Positions 1 to 10,930 of a stretch of 64,000 nucleotides of DNA are shown one piece after another. The stretch is from Ryuthela nishihirai (taxonomy: Eukaryota > Arthropoda > Arachnida > Araneae > Heptathelidae). Both the position numbers and the translations under genes were made by a program. Where the stretch lies: contig JAWZYU010000009.1 of the NCBI GenBank assembly GCA_038380435.1, positions 65,935,901 to 65,999,900 of the forward strand, given 5' to 3'. The notes beneath the pieces are model-generated. The model did not search any database, was not told where the DNA came from, and worked only from the letters and a program-made list of their open reading frames with translations. How positions within the stretch are numbered: the first letter of the stretch is position 1; every line of letters begins with the position of its first letter.

Positions 1-748
1 GACTCGTATTTGCTTAAAGGGTGGTTCTTTACAGAATTTGTTCCAAAAGTAAAAAACCACTTGAGAAGTCTTAAAATGCCTGTAAAGGCCCTACTCATTC
101 TTGACAATGTCCCAACACACTCAAGCGAACTCATTCCTGACAACATAAAAGTCGTATTTTTGCCATCTATGGATCAAGGAGTGCTTGTAAGTTTAAAAAG
201 GCGATACACGAGAAAGCTTCTTTGAGAAATTCTACAGCAAACCGAAAATGACTTTTAAATGCTTTGAAAACAACAATTATCAAGGATGTGATCTACATGT
301 TGGCAAGAACTTTTGAAGAAATGCCTTGTACAATGTTTGTGAAGTCACGGAGAAAACTTTGGTCCGAAGTTGAAAACTGTGTAGGAAGTACCAAAGATGA
401 CAACACAAAAGTATCGAATGAGCCTGCGCCTGCCGAAGATATGATGGATAATGACAATATTTCGCTGCTTAATGACTTTAAATGCTGCCTGGATGTGACA
501 CACTTGAAGAAGATGACATTGAAAAATGGTTAAAAGGTGATGAACAGTTGGAAAATGAAACACTGAATGATGACGAAATTATCAATGCAGTCTGCCAAGA
601 AGAGAACGGAGATGAAACGGAGAAAGAAGAGGAAGAAGGGAAAGTTAGCCATATTGAAGGAAAAGAAGCTTTTGATCTTGCAGTAAAATACACTGAACAA
701 CATGCCTTATCTGCAATTGATGTGATGTTAATTTTAAAAAATTGTTAA
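1..748 (+). pseudogene. Tigger/pogo-type DDE transposase, 3' part, decayed
   Basis: Positions 10-225 encode a DDE-domain piece with the catalytic-Asp signature LLILDNVPTHS followed by VVFLPSMDQGV, the arrangement seen in pogo/Tigger/jerky-type transposases. The reading continues with frame changes at about 225-260 and 480-535 through an acidic, Glu-rich C-terminal stretch that ends near 748. The N-terminal DNA-binding domain and first catalytic Asp would lie before the window. Frameshifts and stops make it inactive. The family call is confident; the subfamily is not. Confidence 0.75.
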
Positions 749-893
749 TATTGTAAAACAAATTAATTAAAATACAATACAGTTAGTATTTTTGTCATTT
801 GCTGTTTTTATTTATTTTCTGACACAATTTTCGGATTAACCAGCCTTTCGTTCATCCAGCCAGGCATCTGGTCCCATAAGGGCCAGATAAGGG
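749..893 (+). mobile_element. 3' end of the Tigger/pogo element
   Basis: After the transposase remnant comes an AT-rich tail and then a GC-richer stretch at about 830-893 containing GGATTAACCAGCC and CCAGATAAGGG. These resemble the GGATAACC-type terminal repeats of pogo/Tigger elements. The exact end and its TA duplication could not be fixed. Confidence 0.45.
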
Positions 894-1129
894 GGACTTC
901 CCACACTGGCTTGTGAAGTGACATGGAGTTCATTGTTACTTCCATAGGTAAGGAGATCTGAAGTGATATCAAGTGCAAAAGAAAATTGCTCACTCATACT
1001 ATACAATGCATAAGCACACTTGAAAACTGAAAATGAACAGGGGACATCAGTGAAGCGAGACATGAAAACATATTTATGAGACAAAAATGGGTTTATTGCC
1101 ACCTGCACTACACACAACAGATGCTTCGA

Positions 1130-1690
1130 GTATCCTCAGTAGGTGTGTATATAGGCATCAGCATGTTTACTAAATGGCTATCAAATGATTTTGAACATTC
1201 CATAGCATCTTGTATGCGATGTCTCAAGGTCATTTTCACCATCCATAAGGAAGGTGTAAACAGTGGCTTTTGTTATGAACCCGGAAAAAAAGTTTGCTTG
1301 CTTCAGGTACTATAGTTGAGCAGGCCAAATTAAATTATCTGGGTGTCAGTGTTCCTTTAGAAATCAATCTGTCATTAAAATATTCATGCAAATAGCCCAC
1401 AGACTCATTAGTTGTGTGAGTAGTTGTTCCATCTTGTTGAAAACAACATAGTGTCAACTCTTCATCATCCAGCTACTGAATAAATTATTTAACAATTAGG
1501 TTGACTTAGTGCTAAAATTAAAGAGAAAACTGGACCAATAATGTGCTTTTTCGAAATTTTCTATTTTCACGTATCCTGATAAATAAAACCAAGCTTCATT
1601 AGTAAACAAGTTAAATTTGCCAGCTCAAATGTCATAGTCTTTTCAATGACAAAAAAAACAGTGGGTTTTTAGAGATTTGCCCTTGATCAG
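1130..1690 (-). pseudogene. Mariner-superfamily transposase remnant
   Basis: Read on the minus strand, about 1665-1560 gives FTNEAWFYLSGYVKI and about 1455-1345 gives FQQDGTTTHTTNES followed by YFNDRLISKG. These are the DEAW and QQDGATAHT blocks around the first and second catalytic acids of one IS630/Tc1-mariner transposase family. In the first block the catalytic Asp reads Asn (TNEAW). Stops and frameshifts are frequent and the flanks are degraded. No terminal repeats were found. Confidence 0.65.
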
Positions 1691-1754
1691 ACACTCTCTA
1701 ATAAAATCTGCTCACTATTTGATTAACCATCAACCTACTTGTATTATAAAAATA

Positions 1755-1960
1755 AATAGTCACTCAAGCAGCTGCTAGCCATAGAGGTCTGACAGGAGCC
1801 TGTCAGTTTATATGTCATAGTGGAAGGTCTGTGAGGATGACAGGACCTCAGCAGAAAAACAACATAAACATCCATGCTTTACCTGGGGTTTGAATTCAGG
1901 TACCTTTGATCAGTAACCAAGCATGCCAACTACTAGGCCATAGGACAGCTTACTGATACT
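1755..1960 (-). repeat. tRNA-derived SINE, family 2 (degraded copy)
   Basis: This is a minus-strand copy of the family best seen at 29718-29925. It shares the core CTGACAGGAGCCTGTCAGTT, the segment GACAGGACCTCAGCAGAAAA, and a tRNA-like head whose box B reads, on the plus strand, GGTTTGAATTCAGG. The head lies at the high-coordinate end. It is more diverged than the other copies. Confidence 0.75.
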
Positions 1961-2534
1961 GTTAGTCTCAGAAATTTTTTATACAGTCTAAAATGTTGTT
2001 GAACAATAAACTATCTATAGTTTTAAAAGTAAAAACCCTATTAATGTAATAAAATAAAGATACTATTACAATTAGATTGTGTTTCACATCGATTAGGCAA
2101 TTTTCTGTTTAAACAGTGTTGCCATTGTTCAGAAATAAACTGTCACGATTGCTTTACAGTGAATTTCGAAATTTCCTCATAAATATGGGTTCCATTTTAT
2201 TCTGTTCAACCAACAGTATTTATTATTATAAAATAACATCTCTAACAGATGCTCAGATAAGTAAACTACTTCCCAGTAATGTCATAGAACAAACACACCC
2301 AAAATTCAATAAAATTTCAGAAGTTTTAAAAACTAGTTTCTTTTAGTTTAATAGAAGAAACACTGATTTATATTTACTTTATGCATAGTATATATTTTTA
2401 TATGTATATTTTTATTATATTACTAATTAATGGTAAAATTAAATTGATAAAAGCATATATACTATAACTATAGTTTCTATTTACAGGGTTTAATAAAAAA
2501 ATTCTAAGCAGAAAAATAAAAAAAAATTGCTTAC

Positions 2535-2602
2535 TTTGGCACAGAAGCAGCATCAACTGCTATTTGCCGCATTGTACTTTCTTCCAGATAGCGCTGTTCC
2601 CA
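2535..2602 (-). CDS. AMOT: Angiomotin, window exon 9
   Basis: This 68-bp exon encodes WEQRYLEESTMRQIAVDAAS plus VP. It matches the start of the conserved C-terminal angiomotin domain, where vertebrate proteins have a WEQKYLEE-type motif. The acceptor is ATCTAG before TGGGAA and the donor is GTAAGC. It begins in phase 0 and ends after two bases of a codon, so at least one more exon is needed. I could not find that exon in 1-2534, so the gene continues to the left of the window. The intron to exon 8 is only 356 bp. Confidence 0.93.
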
Positions 2603-2958
2603 CTAGATCAGAAATTTGAATAACTTTCAATTTAATGAAGTTTCATGAAACAAATCTTTACTTACAATGTCTGCTAAGTGAATATAGTAGCAAATCTATT
2701 TATAAATTTATAATCAAAATGTTTCAGAACTAAGAATTATAATAAATCACAATTTCTAAACAACAGGTTATGCTAGGATTGCTAGCATTAAAAAATATTA
2801 AATAAATGTTATCAAACATATCCATTCCACTTAACAGTTAGAGCATAAAATCTAAGCACTGTTTATTCAAGAGGCCCACAAGATCTCAAATTACAAAACA
2901 TATTTTGCAATTTTTATTTTTATTATTAACTATGTATGAAATGCAAGAATCTACTTAC

Positions 2959-3075
2959 TTTTGCAACTTCAGCTTCCAATCCAATTATCTTTTCTTCATA
3001 TTCTCGAATGCTCTTCTTTAGTGTTTCTGTATTTTCAGTGGCATCTTTCTTTGAAACAGATGAAGAGCGTCCATG
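2959..3075 (-). CDS. AMOT: Angiomotin, window exon 8
   Basis: This 117-bp exon (39 codons, phase 0 to 0) encodes HGRSSSVSKKDATENTETLK followed by KSIREYEEKIIGLEAEVAK. The second half matches the REKEERILALEADMTK-type helix of vertebrate angiomotins just before the WEQKYLEE motif. The first half is a polar linker. The acceptor is TTATTAG and the donor is GTAAGT. With exon 9 it forms the start of the Angiomotin_C region that follows the main coiled coil. Confidence 0.93.
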
Positions 3076-3549
3076 CTAATAAAAATATCACATTTAAAAA
3101 CATCATTACTCAGTCTAACAAATGTAGTCATTCATCTTTTAGGGTTTCCACTCTATGAACAGTAGACTAATAAAAACAGCTCAGCAGCACTATAATGTAC
3201 ATGAGACACTCAGAGTCAGGATTTTATATCTGTAATAGTTCATGTTCTCATTTGCCCAAAAACAAGTCATGCTATTAGTATTAGAACATAATGTGCAGAA
3301 TCAAAACCTTAAAATTTATACTTTAGACAGTGATTCACTCATCATCAGCAGAATTACCAACAAAGCATATTCAGAGTTTGAAATGATAACTTCTTTTCCT
3401 TTAATTTTTGAAATAAACTTTGTTCCTATTTTATGCTCAACTTAATGTATACTTTAGCATTATATATGTAAATGTGAATTAAACATATTGATGACTTTTC
3501 AATATTAAATTTATTCATTTGGTATTGCTACTACTCTATATATATACTA

Positions 3550-4834
3550 CAATGAAGTGCCATTGAATTAGGGATAGGCAACTTTATTCAAATTCAGTAC
3601 CACAAGTTCCGCATTTGTGCGCATGCACACTGAAACTCTGGTCATATATAGCTGTCGGCTTTGGCTTTCCCAAGCATTCATCATGAGAAGTGTAATGGGA
3701 AAGGAACAAGATTTAGATGCATTTGATAGAGGGCAGATCATAGGTACCCGATGGATGGGACATTCAATCTCCGAAATTGTCAACGAACTTGGATTTTCTC
3801 GTACAACAGTTTGAAGAGTGTTCCCGGAATATGAAAATTCCGCAAAAAGACAAGCACCTAGACAAACTGCAAAGGACAACCAGCCTTGAATGACTGTGGG
3901 CTTCACAGTCTGACCTGCATCGTACAGACCAATAGGGGCCAGACATTATCTGAAATCACCTCCCTTCTGAATGTGGGTTCCATTAGGCTTCACAGTCTGA
4001 CCTGCATCGTACAGACCAATAGGGGCCAGACATTATCTGAAATCACCTCCTATCTGAATGCGGGTTCCAGTTGGGAAGTCAGTGCATGGACTGTGCAACA
4101 CTCCCTTCATTGTCTCGGCTTCGGGAGCTGCCAACCTATGAGAGTCCCACTTCTAACAGCATGACACCAGGCTCAATGCCTTGCCTGGGCTAAAGAACAT
4201 CGAAACTGGACCATCAAAAATTGGCAACGGATAGCCTGGAGTGATGAATCCTGATATAAACTTCATCATGCCAATGGGAGACTGAGGGTATGGCACCAAT
4301 CCCATGAAGCTATGGATCCTGCATGTCAGCTCGGAACAGTACAACCTGATAGTGGCTCAGTGATGGCCTGGGGTGTCTTCAGTTGGACATCTGTGGGACC
4401 TTTGGTACGTGTACCAACAGTTCTCAATGCATCCCAGTACGTAGAACTCATGACTGACCATTTAAACCCATTTATGGCCATCATGCATCCCAATGGAGAT
4501 GGTGTCTACCAGCAAGACAACTGTTCATCTCACAGGTCCAGGTTGGCTATTGCATGGTTGCAGGAGCATTCTGCTGACTTTGAAATGATGAATTGGCAAC
4601 CTAGAAGCCCAGATTTAATTTAAATCCCATTGAAAATCTTTGTGATACTGTCGAGCAGAGTGTTCAGGCCTGTGTGCCATCAGCGATGACCTTGAGAGAA
4701 TTGTAGACAGCTCTGGAGGATGCATGGGCCACTATACCTGTGAAACATTTATGCAAACTTGTGGAGTCCTTGCCTCATCATGTAGGGCCTCATCATTACT
4801 AGGTTGCTATCCCTAATTCAATGGCACTTCAGTG
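3550..4834 (+). mobile_element. Tc1-like DNA transposon, 1.29 kb, inactive
   Basis: Terminal inverted repeats begin CAATGAAGTGCCATTGAATT on the left and, in reverse complement, CACTGAAGTGCCATTGAATT on the right. They are followed by AGGGATAG(G)CAAC and flanked by TA at 3548-3549 and 4835-4836. The body holds a broken Tc1/Tc3-type transposase. A start and helix-turn-helix region lie at 3683-3814 (FDRGQIIGTRWMGHSISEIV), and the central and C-terminal part lies at 4312-4623 and onward (GSVMAWGVFSW, HPNGDGVYQQDNCSSHRS, WQPRSPDLI). Several frameshifts and stops separate the pieces. An 87-bp tandem duplication lies inside (see 3899-4072). Confidence 0.88.
3899..4072 (+). repeat. 87-bp tandem duplication inside a Tc1 transposase
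   Basis: Two direct copies with a period of 87 bp start at 3899 and 3986, each beginning GGCTTCACAGTCTGACCTGC. The period equals 29 codons, so the duplication keeps the frame and repeats part of the DNA-binding domain (LSEITSLLNVGS versus LSEITSYLNAGS). The copies differ by only a few bases. Confidence 0.9.
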
Positions 4835-5316
4835 TATGTTTGCAAAGTTAACTTTAATGCGCAAACATATTTTTTTTAAACACGGTTTAGTTAAATGTCC
4901 TATTATTATACACTATTATAAACTGCATTGCCTCATCCAATACTAAAAAGATTACTCATTTGTCATACTCTGATACCCCGAATCTCTTAATTTTCATGAG
5001 CATTGAGAGAAAGAGTAAGAAAAAAAAAGATACGATATTTTAAATTTGGTGTACTGCTCTGTGGGAGGACTTCACTTGACCAGTGTGAACTCATTGTGCT
5101 GAATTTTAGATATTGGCTCTTCTGTCCTTTGCCAGTAGTTTACTGGCTTGTTGCTATGCCATTACATGGAACTGGAGGACAATTAGCTCCCTCACTTGAG
5201 CCATAGATACTGATGGTACCTTTCTGATTAGTTCATACTATATACAAATACTATTATTGAGTTGTTGTGAAGTACACAACTCTGTAAAATGGTAATATTA
5301 TATATATCATGTTTAA
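4835..5316. other. Unassigned intron sequence
   Basis: AT-rich DNA between the Tc1 element and the TTAA element. A somewhat GC-richer 170-bp stretch at about 5050-5215 is open on the plus strand (5003-5206) but its product matches nothing I recognise. Confidence 0.4.
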
Positions 5317-5585
5317 CCCTTACAGTGTTGAGTTTTTGAAACTGAACTCATGGTGGTGATATTTATTTTAAAGTTTTTCCAGATAATAAAATAAACTTTA
5401 GATTCTCATTCTGTTTCAAGTAAATATATATATTTGTTATCCAAAATAAACAGCTTTTCTATCCAGGGGTATTTTATACATTTCTGTCTATTAAGCTTTT
5501 TTTTAAATAAATTTTTATTTGCATTGCCAGGTGCATTTTTTTACTACATGGTTCTAAAAAAAAGCCCAATTAAAAAAAAACCACT

Positions 5586-7060
5586 TGCTTTTTCAATCAA
5601 TCAGTCAATCAATCAAAATACTTTATTTTTAACACATTAGACTAGGGGTTCTCAACGTGGGGGTACGAAGTAAAAATTTTTGGGGTACACTGTAAGAGCT
5701 CAAAAATTGCTAGATCTAGTAACAAAGTCAGTGTTTTATTTTATTCCCATTGTTATACTATAACTAAAGTTTTATCTATCTATACAAGGGGTATGCCAGT
5801 TACATACACATTTCCAGGAGGTACATGAAGCATAAACGATTAGAACCACAGCATTAGACAATACATTTAGTAGTAAACACCCAAAAAAACTTCTTATCTA
5901 GGTTTTCATGGCTAGCATTACATGAAATAACAAAATTTTTTTGACTTATTTCTCACAAATTACAACCTAATGATCCACACACCAGTTGATTGTGACAAAC
6001 TGAAATATTCTATCATTTTTGCAAATATAAAAATGAAATTTTCATTTAGAAAAAGAAAAAAAAAAAACACATTTACTACAATACAGTATAAGAAGTGTAC
6101 AAGCAATAAAATTTTGAATTCTAATTTTAATCGTAGAACTGTAAACATAAAATCCAAGTTGAGTGTGAGAGATAAAACTTTAATTTTTTTCTTAAAGATA
6201 AATATTCCACCAATGCAATTTCGAAACTTACTAGGTAACAAATTAAAAATTTTAGATGCTAAATATAAAATGTTTATGTAATAGTTCCTTTTTTACAAGT
6301 GGAATCACAAACTTACTGCCATCTAAACAAATATTATAATTATCTACTTTTAATTCAAAAAATGACTATGCTTATAAATATAAATAACAAATTTATAAAC
6401 ATACAAGTGACTGAAGGACAACAGTTTTAAATTTTAGCGTGTACTTTTTCCATCTTGATAAATACTTCCATCAGATATCTATTTAATAATTTTATTTTGG
6501 AGGGCAGTCAGTGGTTTCAGAGTTGGTCTATAAGTACCACCATAGCATAGTAGCCCATAATACACTGCAGAATGAATCCAAGAATAATAAATTGTAACCA
6601 ACATTTGGTGATTCACGTTTTTAAACAGTAAACTTTATACAACATTGCTGTAAGCTTTTTGATTAACTTTTGAACGTATTAAGATTTTAACCAATTAAGA
6701 TTTTGATCAATTGTTATTCCAAAATACTTTATTTCATCCACTCTATCAATAACCCCACAGCAACAGCCTTCATTAATATCACAATTAGTTTCATAGATTT
6801 TTTATCATTAAATTATCTACAATATCAATTTTATTTTTTAGAGTGTACAATATATATTTCATTTTATATAAATTTAGAGTTAGCTTATTTATTTTAAATC
6901 GCTTTACAATATCTGTAAATCACCATTTATTATACTTTGTACATCAGCAAGAGTTTCTGCTGTAAATGTAATAGCAGTATCATCGGCAAAACTCTTAATC
7001 TTACCATTAATATTTAAAGAGCAGAAATCATTGATAAGAATTAACTAGAAGGATGCATAT
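5586..7060 (-). pseudogene. LINE reverse-transcriptase fragment (jockey/CR1-like), 3' part
   Basis: On the minus strand, about 7060-6890 reads FCSLNINGKIKSFADDTAIT, which contains the FADD catalytic motif of non-LTR reverse transcriptases. Further on are an IKYFGITIDQNLNW-like block and a thumb-region block, with stops. The element's 3' end appears to be the TGATT repeats near 5595-5615 (read on minus), a tail type common in these LINEs. It is 5'-truncated and AT-rich, with many frame breaks. It carries the hAT-type MITE at 5644-5852. Confidence 0.65.
5644..5852. mobile_element. hAT-type MITE, 209 bp
   Basis: The left end is AGGGGTTCTCAACGTGGGGG and the right end is an imperfect inverted match around TTAGAACCACAGC. 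It is flanked by near-identical 8-bp duplications, ATTAGACT at 5636-5643 and ATTAGACA at 5853-5860. The internal sequence matches the copy at 51739-51949, for example CTATCTATACAAGGGGTA and ACATTTCCAGG. There is no coding capacity. Confidence 0.82.
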
Positions 7061-7354
7061 TGCCTCTGATGCATATGAGAATCTCATTTTCAAAGAGAAA
7101 GAAGTTTTTCCTTTACCTACTGTTTCATTCCTTAAAAGTTTTAATTTGAGCTAGCGGATGATCGGAAAAATGCAAATAGTATTTCATTAGTAATTATACA
7201 ACATAAAAGTATTTGTCTTTTAATTCTTAAATCTAAAAAGTTGCATTTCCCACACCTTTCTCAGAAAAGTGGGTAGATTATTGCTGTCAGTGGAATATCT
7301 CTTAAAAACTACCACTAGTTTTTCAAATCTCCATTCTATACTATTATATGTAAA

Positions 7355-8330
7355 ACTCGATAACGGCTCTGCCGTTTATCATTTCAGTGATCTGTAAAGA
7401 TATAAATATATATTAAAACTATTAAGTATTTGAAAAATACAAATTATAATATTTCATTAATTATCATTTGCATTGTTTCCAATGGAAACTTCATGATGTT
7501 CACATTCCACCACCAAAATTTCATATTTCTATCATTAATACATCGTTTTGAAAATTTCAATCTTTTTCTCTGTTAGAGGGTGCAATTATAGGTTCGAAAG
7601 ATTCCGAAAGTGTGAATCATAATATTTTATCAATTCCTATCTAACGCTAAAAAGTTTTTTTCATTTATCTTTAAATACAAACAATTATCTGCTAAAACAA
7701 AAAAATTATTTTCCCACCCACTGTGGATCTAAAAGGTCAGTTCATTGTTGCCAATGGAAACATCATGACATTCATATTCCACCACCAAAATTAAAATTTC
7801 TAGCCTAAATATCTCATTTGCAATATTTGTTTGAAATTTGCAAATTTTTCATCATTAGAGGGCACAATTATAGTTTTTGGAAGATTTAAAAATCGTGAAT
7901 CATAATATTTTATCAATTCCTATCTAACCCAAAAAGAATTTTTCATTTATCTCTAAAAACAATTATCTGCTAAAACTAAAAATGTGTGTTATTCCCACCC
8001 CTCTGGTCTAAGAGGTCAAGTCAGTATTGGCAATGAAAACTTCATGACCTTCACATTTCACCACCATAATTTCAAATTTCTAGCAAATACATCATTTGCA
8101 ACATTCATTTGAAATTTTGGAATTTTCAACTTTTCCCACTGCTAGATAGCATAATTATAGCTTTAGAGAGATTCAGAAAGTGCATATCATAACATTTCAT
8201 CAATACCTATCCAATGCAAAAAGAATTTTTTTATCTCTGTAAACTAAAAAGTATAAAGATATTTCTTATATGAATATTACGATATGTCCACAGATGGACA
8301 GACAGACAACAAAGCAAAACTATTATCTTT
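7355..8330 (+). repeat. Three tandem ~279-bp repeats, possibly of Helentron-like origin
   Basis: Three diverged copies begin near 7465, 7744 and 8024 (CCAATGGAAACTTCATGATG, CCAATGGAAACATCATGACA and GCAATGAAAACTTCATGACC). Each holds a TTAGAGGGTGCAATTATAG-like segment and CATAATATTTTATCAATTCC. Before the array is a short hairpin (GATAACGGC, TCT, GCCGTTTATC at 7361-7382). After it comes CAGATGGACAGACAGACAAC. Internal minisatellites and GTCTG-rich ends occur in some Helentrons, but that origin is inference. Confidence 0.7.
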
Positions 8331-9006
8331 TCTTTGAAAACGAGATAAAAAGAGAATTGGCCCTAAGACAGACCCTGAGGGATTCCATGTTTCATTTCCA
8401 ACTCTGAGCTTTTTTTTTTTTTGTTAAACATGCTATTTTCAGAAAATCCAAAATTAAATGCTGATTAATTTGGCATATAACATGCCATAATTTCTTTCAT
8501 TAGTTAGTTGAGAAAAAAGTTCTATAGTTAATTTTTTGGCCCTAGAACAGTGAAAAAATAGTTTGGCCTCTGGATATAAACTAGTTTCTCAAGCTAGGCC
8601 CTGAAAGGGTTAAGTTTAATTAAAATAAAATTGCTCTTAACATAGTACTATGCAGTAGGAGCTTTCACCCATCATTATAGCAATTTCAGTCCCAGCAAAA
8701 AAAAAAAAACCTTACTGGTTGATCAAAAGGCTCATAATTTCCAGCTGTTGAATGAAGAATCAAGACCAGTGATGTTCTGTATGATGCATAATAACCACTT
8801 TTGAAGACTGAAAATAGTATTCAGTTCACAAAGAATGATTAAGTACCACAATTAAACATTTTTTGCAAATTGAGAACTTTTAATGTTTTAATGATCTTTA
8901 AAAGTGTTCAATGTATATTGAATGGAATACCACCGATTTTCTGTATTTAATAACAGGAAAGTATTAATAATAAATTACTGCTATTCATTTCTTTATCAAT
9001 GTAATG

Positions 9007-9298
9007 CAGGATTTCTCAAACTGTGGATTGCAAGCAGTTTGGAAAGGGGTCACAATGCTCCTAATACTTTTATATTTGCTAGTATTTTTAGCGAATTTTT
9101 AGTTTTCAGTGTTATGTGAGACTATCTATGTTCATATATAAAAAAAAAAATGTTTTGTGATGAATATATTGTGCTAAATGCAGATTATTTTGTTTTATCC
9201 TACCCAAATATAATAAAATCACTAGCTTTAATTGTGTAGGTCCTACATTGTATGGAAGGGGACATAAAAATTTATTGCAAAAAGTTTGAGAACCACTG
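9007..9298. mobile_element. hAT-type MITE, 292 bp, next to AMOT exon 7
   Basis: Ends are CAGGATTTCTCAAACTGTGG on the left and, in reverse complement, CAGTGGTTCTCAAACTTTTT on the right, a classic hAT terminus. The flanking 8-bp duplications are ATGTAATG at 8999-9006 and GTGTAATG at 9299-9306. The right end lies 36 bp from the end of AMOT exon 7, just inside the intron after its splice donor. The interior differs from the 5644 and 51739 copies, so it is a second subfamily. Confidence 0.82.
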
Positions 9299-9334
9299 GT
9301 GTAATGGATTACGCAAGAAAAAATTATTCCAAAC

Positions 9335-9484
9335 CTTTTGATTTCGTAGTGTTTCAATCTCTTTTTCTAGCTGTGAGCGAATTTTTTTCTCCATTTGCAG
9401 ACGTCGATCACTTGCTAGTTGAAGATTAGCAAGAGCTCTCTGCAACTGAGCAACTCGTTCTACATAAGCTTGCTTCTTACGAGA
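9335..9484 (-). CDS. AMOT: Angiomotin, window exon 7
   Basis: This 150-bp exon (50 codons, phase 0 to 0) encodes coiled coil starting SRKKQAYVERVAQLQRALAN and ending QMEKKIRSQLEKEIETLRNQ plus K. It aligns without gaps to the KKQVYVDKVEKMQQAL-type helix of vertebrate angiomotin and AMOTL proteins, and heptad hydrophobic spacing is visible. The acceptor follows a T-rich tract ending TTTTAG. The donor is GTTTGG, weaker than the other donors in this gene. A hAT MITE sits 36 bp into the downstream intron. Confidence 0.95.
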
Positions 9485-10002
9485 CTAAAAAAAAAAGCAA
9501 TTTTAAAATAACTTAATAAATTATGCTAAATATAAAAAATCCAAAATTTTTCTAAATAGTTTAGCATAAACAATTTCACTGTATAAATAAAATATTTTAA
9601 CCCATGACTTTAAAAACACAGTATGATACTGAAGGCCAGCACACATCCATCTTACCATTAGGTAGGAACCATTACAAAATATACTAACCATTGCTAACAA
9701 CAATGGAGTACTATTTACGTGATTGCATAACTTGTCTTAACTCACACGGTGAAACTGTTGATATTAAATTATTTAGAATAGTACTCTCCCTGTGTTTAAC
9801 TATAATATTGATTCCATATTTATAAGCATTGTTGTTCTTCCTTTTACCAATTGAAAAATAATTCACAGTATTTTTTTCTAGCATTTTTTCATACATATGA
9901 AATATTTAAAATACTATTATAATCTTGGACATACTAATCTTTAACACTACATAATAATAATGCAAGAATCAATCAATGGTAAATATACAGAATTACCCAT
10001 TA

Positions 10003-10400
10003 AAATGGGGTGAGGGTAGCTCAGTTGGTAGCATGCCAGGCTCGTAATCTGCAGTTCCCAGGTACAAGTCCCAGCTGGGTCAGTGTTGAGATTTATCTCC
10101 GCAAAACTCCCCATCCTGCCCATGGTCAGTAGGGGACACTGATGGGCTTGGAAAGGCCACTGTCTGTCAGATGGGACATTAAGCCATGGTTCCATGTGTG
10201 GGAGAACCATACCTTGTGCACATTAAAGAACACATTAGATAGCCTTGATGGGAGGCTACCATCTGTCTCCCAACAGCTGTTCCAGTGGGTCCCCTCCCCC
10301 AACCTACTCTGAGCCCTCGGGGTCCTGTGACCTGGCCATTTAGCTCATGGTGTGCAAAAAAGTGCTGCTCAGAGGTAAAACAACCAACCAACCAACCAAC
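10003..10400 (+). repeat. tRNA-derived SINE, family 1, full length, sense
   Basis: This is the best full-length copy. A tRNA-like head at about 10012-10085 has box A TAGCTCAGTTGG and box B GGTACAAGTCC. A 300-bp body contains GTGCACATTAAAGAACAC and CTGTCTCCCAACAGCTGTTC. The 3' end, GAGGTAAAACAACC, is followed by five AACC units. Possible short flanking duplications (ATTAAAATGG and GCTAAAATAG) are imperfect. Other copies lie at 12112-12476, 27377-27602, 38352-38575, 59637-60022 and 60025-60297. Confidence 0.9.
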
Positions 10401-10844
10401 CTGCTAAAATAGAATCCAAGAAATACTTTTGCAGAAAAATGAGTTTTGCCAATGAGTGGGATGCAAATTTGTTCCTCCCAGTTACATGCCAAATGTTCTA
10501 GACTACTAAACTATCACTGGCTAGTTCATTTTTCTGCTAATCGTGACTTTAATCTTTCCAACCTAGTCAGTAACACTATCTATGATCAGGAATGGCAACT
10601 TTCTAATATTGCTCAGAATAGTTGTGACTAAAGATGGATGTCACAGACACTAAAGTGTTATTAATGCAAAATAAGTCCCACTAATTGGCAAAACTCATTT
10701 TTCCACAAAAGTATATAACAATAATACAACAATATCATAAAATTTTAAAAACAATCTAATGGATTATTAATTCAGTAATAAAGTATCACAGGAAACTGTC
10801 CTGTAAACAAGAAACACTTGAAATAATTAGCTGAAAAAACTTGG

Positions 10845-10930
10845 TTACCCTGAGTGGGATTTGAACCCAAGACTCCCAGAAACATGCCAGGCATCATAAC
10901 TGCTTGGCTAGACCAAGAGAGACTAGCCAT
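10845..10930 (-). repeat. tRNA-like SINE head, family 3
   Basis: On the minus strand this reads GGTCTAGCCAAGCAGTTATG, then a 35-bp gap, then box-B-like GGGTTCAAATCCCACTC. Spacing and boxes fit a RNA polymerase III promoter of tRNA origin. It does not fold into a clean cloverleaf with paired acceptor ends, so it is more likely a SINE head than a tRNA gene. A second box-B-like motif, GGTTCGAATCCCACTCAGGG, lies at 11018-11037 on the plus strand. Confidence 0.5.

Larger units (their letters stand above)
5317..8609 (+). mobile_element. TTAA-flanked piggyBac-type non-autonomous element, interrupted
   Basis: The left end reads TTAA then CCCTTACAGTG at 5313-5327 and the right end reads GGCCCTGAAAGGG then TTAA at 8597-8613. 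Positions about 5500-5585 match 17975-18075 of the copy at 15940-18275, and about 8405-8609 match 18060-18275, including GCTGATTAATTTGGCATA. The two pieces are therefore one element, split at about 5586-8400 by a LINE fragment and a block of tandem repeats. No transposase was found. The piggyBac label rests on the TTAA target and CCCTT-type ends. Confidence 0.65.

Noticed and set aside
1..2534. Next AMOT exon downstream of exon 9
   Set aside because: No minus-strand segment here shows the expected C-terminal angiomotin sequence with a suitable acceptor and phase.
5970..6281. 103-codon Lys/Asn-rich open frame
   Set aside because: AT-rich DNA antisense to a LINE fragment; no conserved motif and an open frame on the other strand as well.
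7440..8260. CRISPR-like array
   Set aside because: Three long diverged units with no spacers, in animal DNA.
10012..10085. tRNA gene
   Set aside because: Box A and box B are present, but the sequence recurs with a 300-bp body and AACC tail at five other sites, so it is a SINE head.
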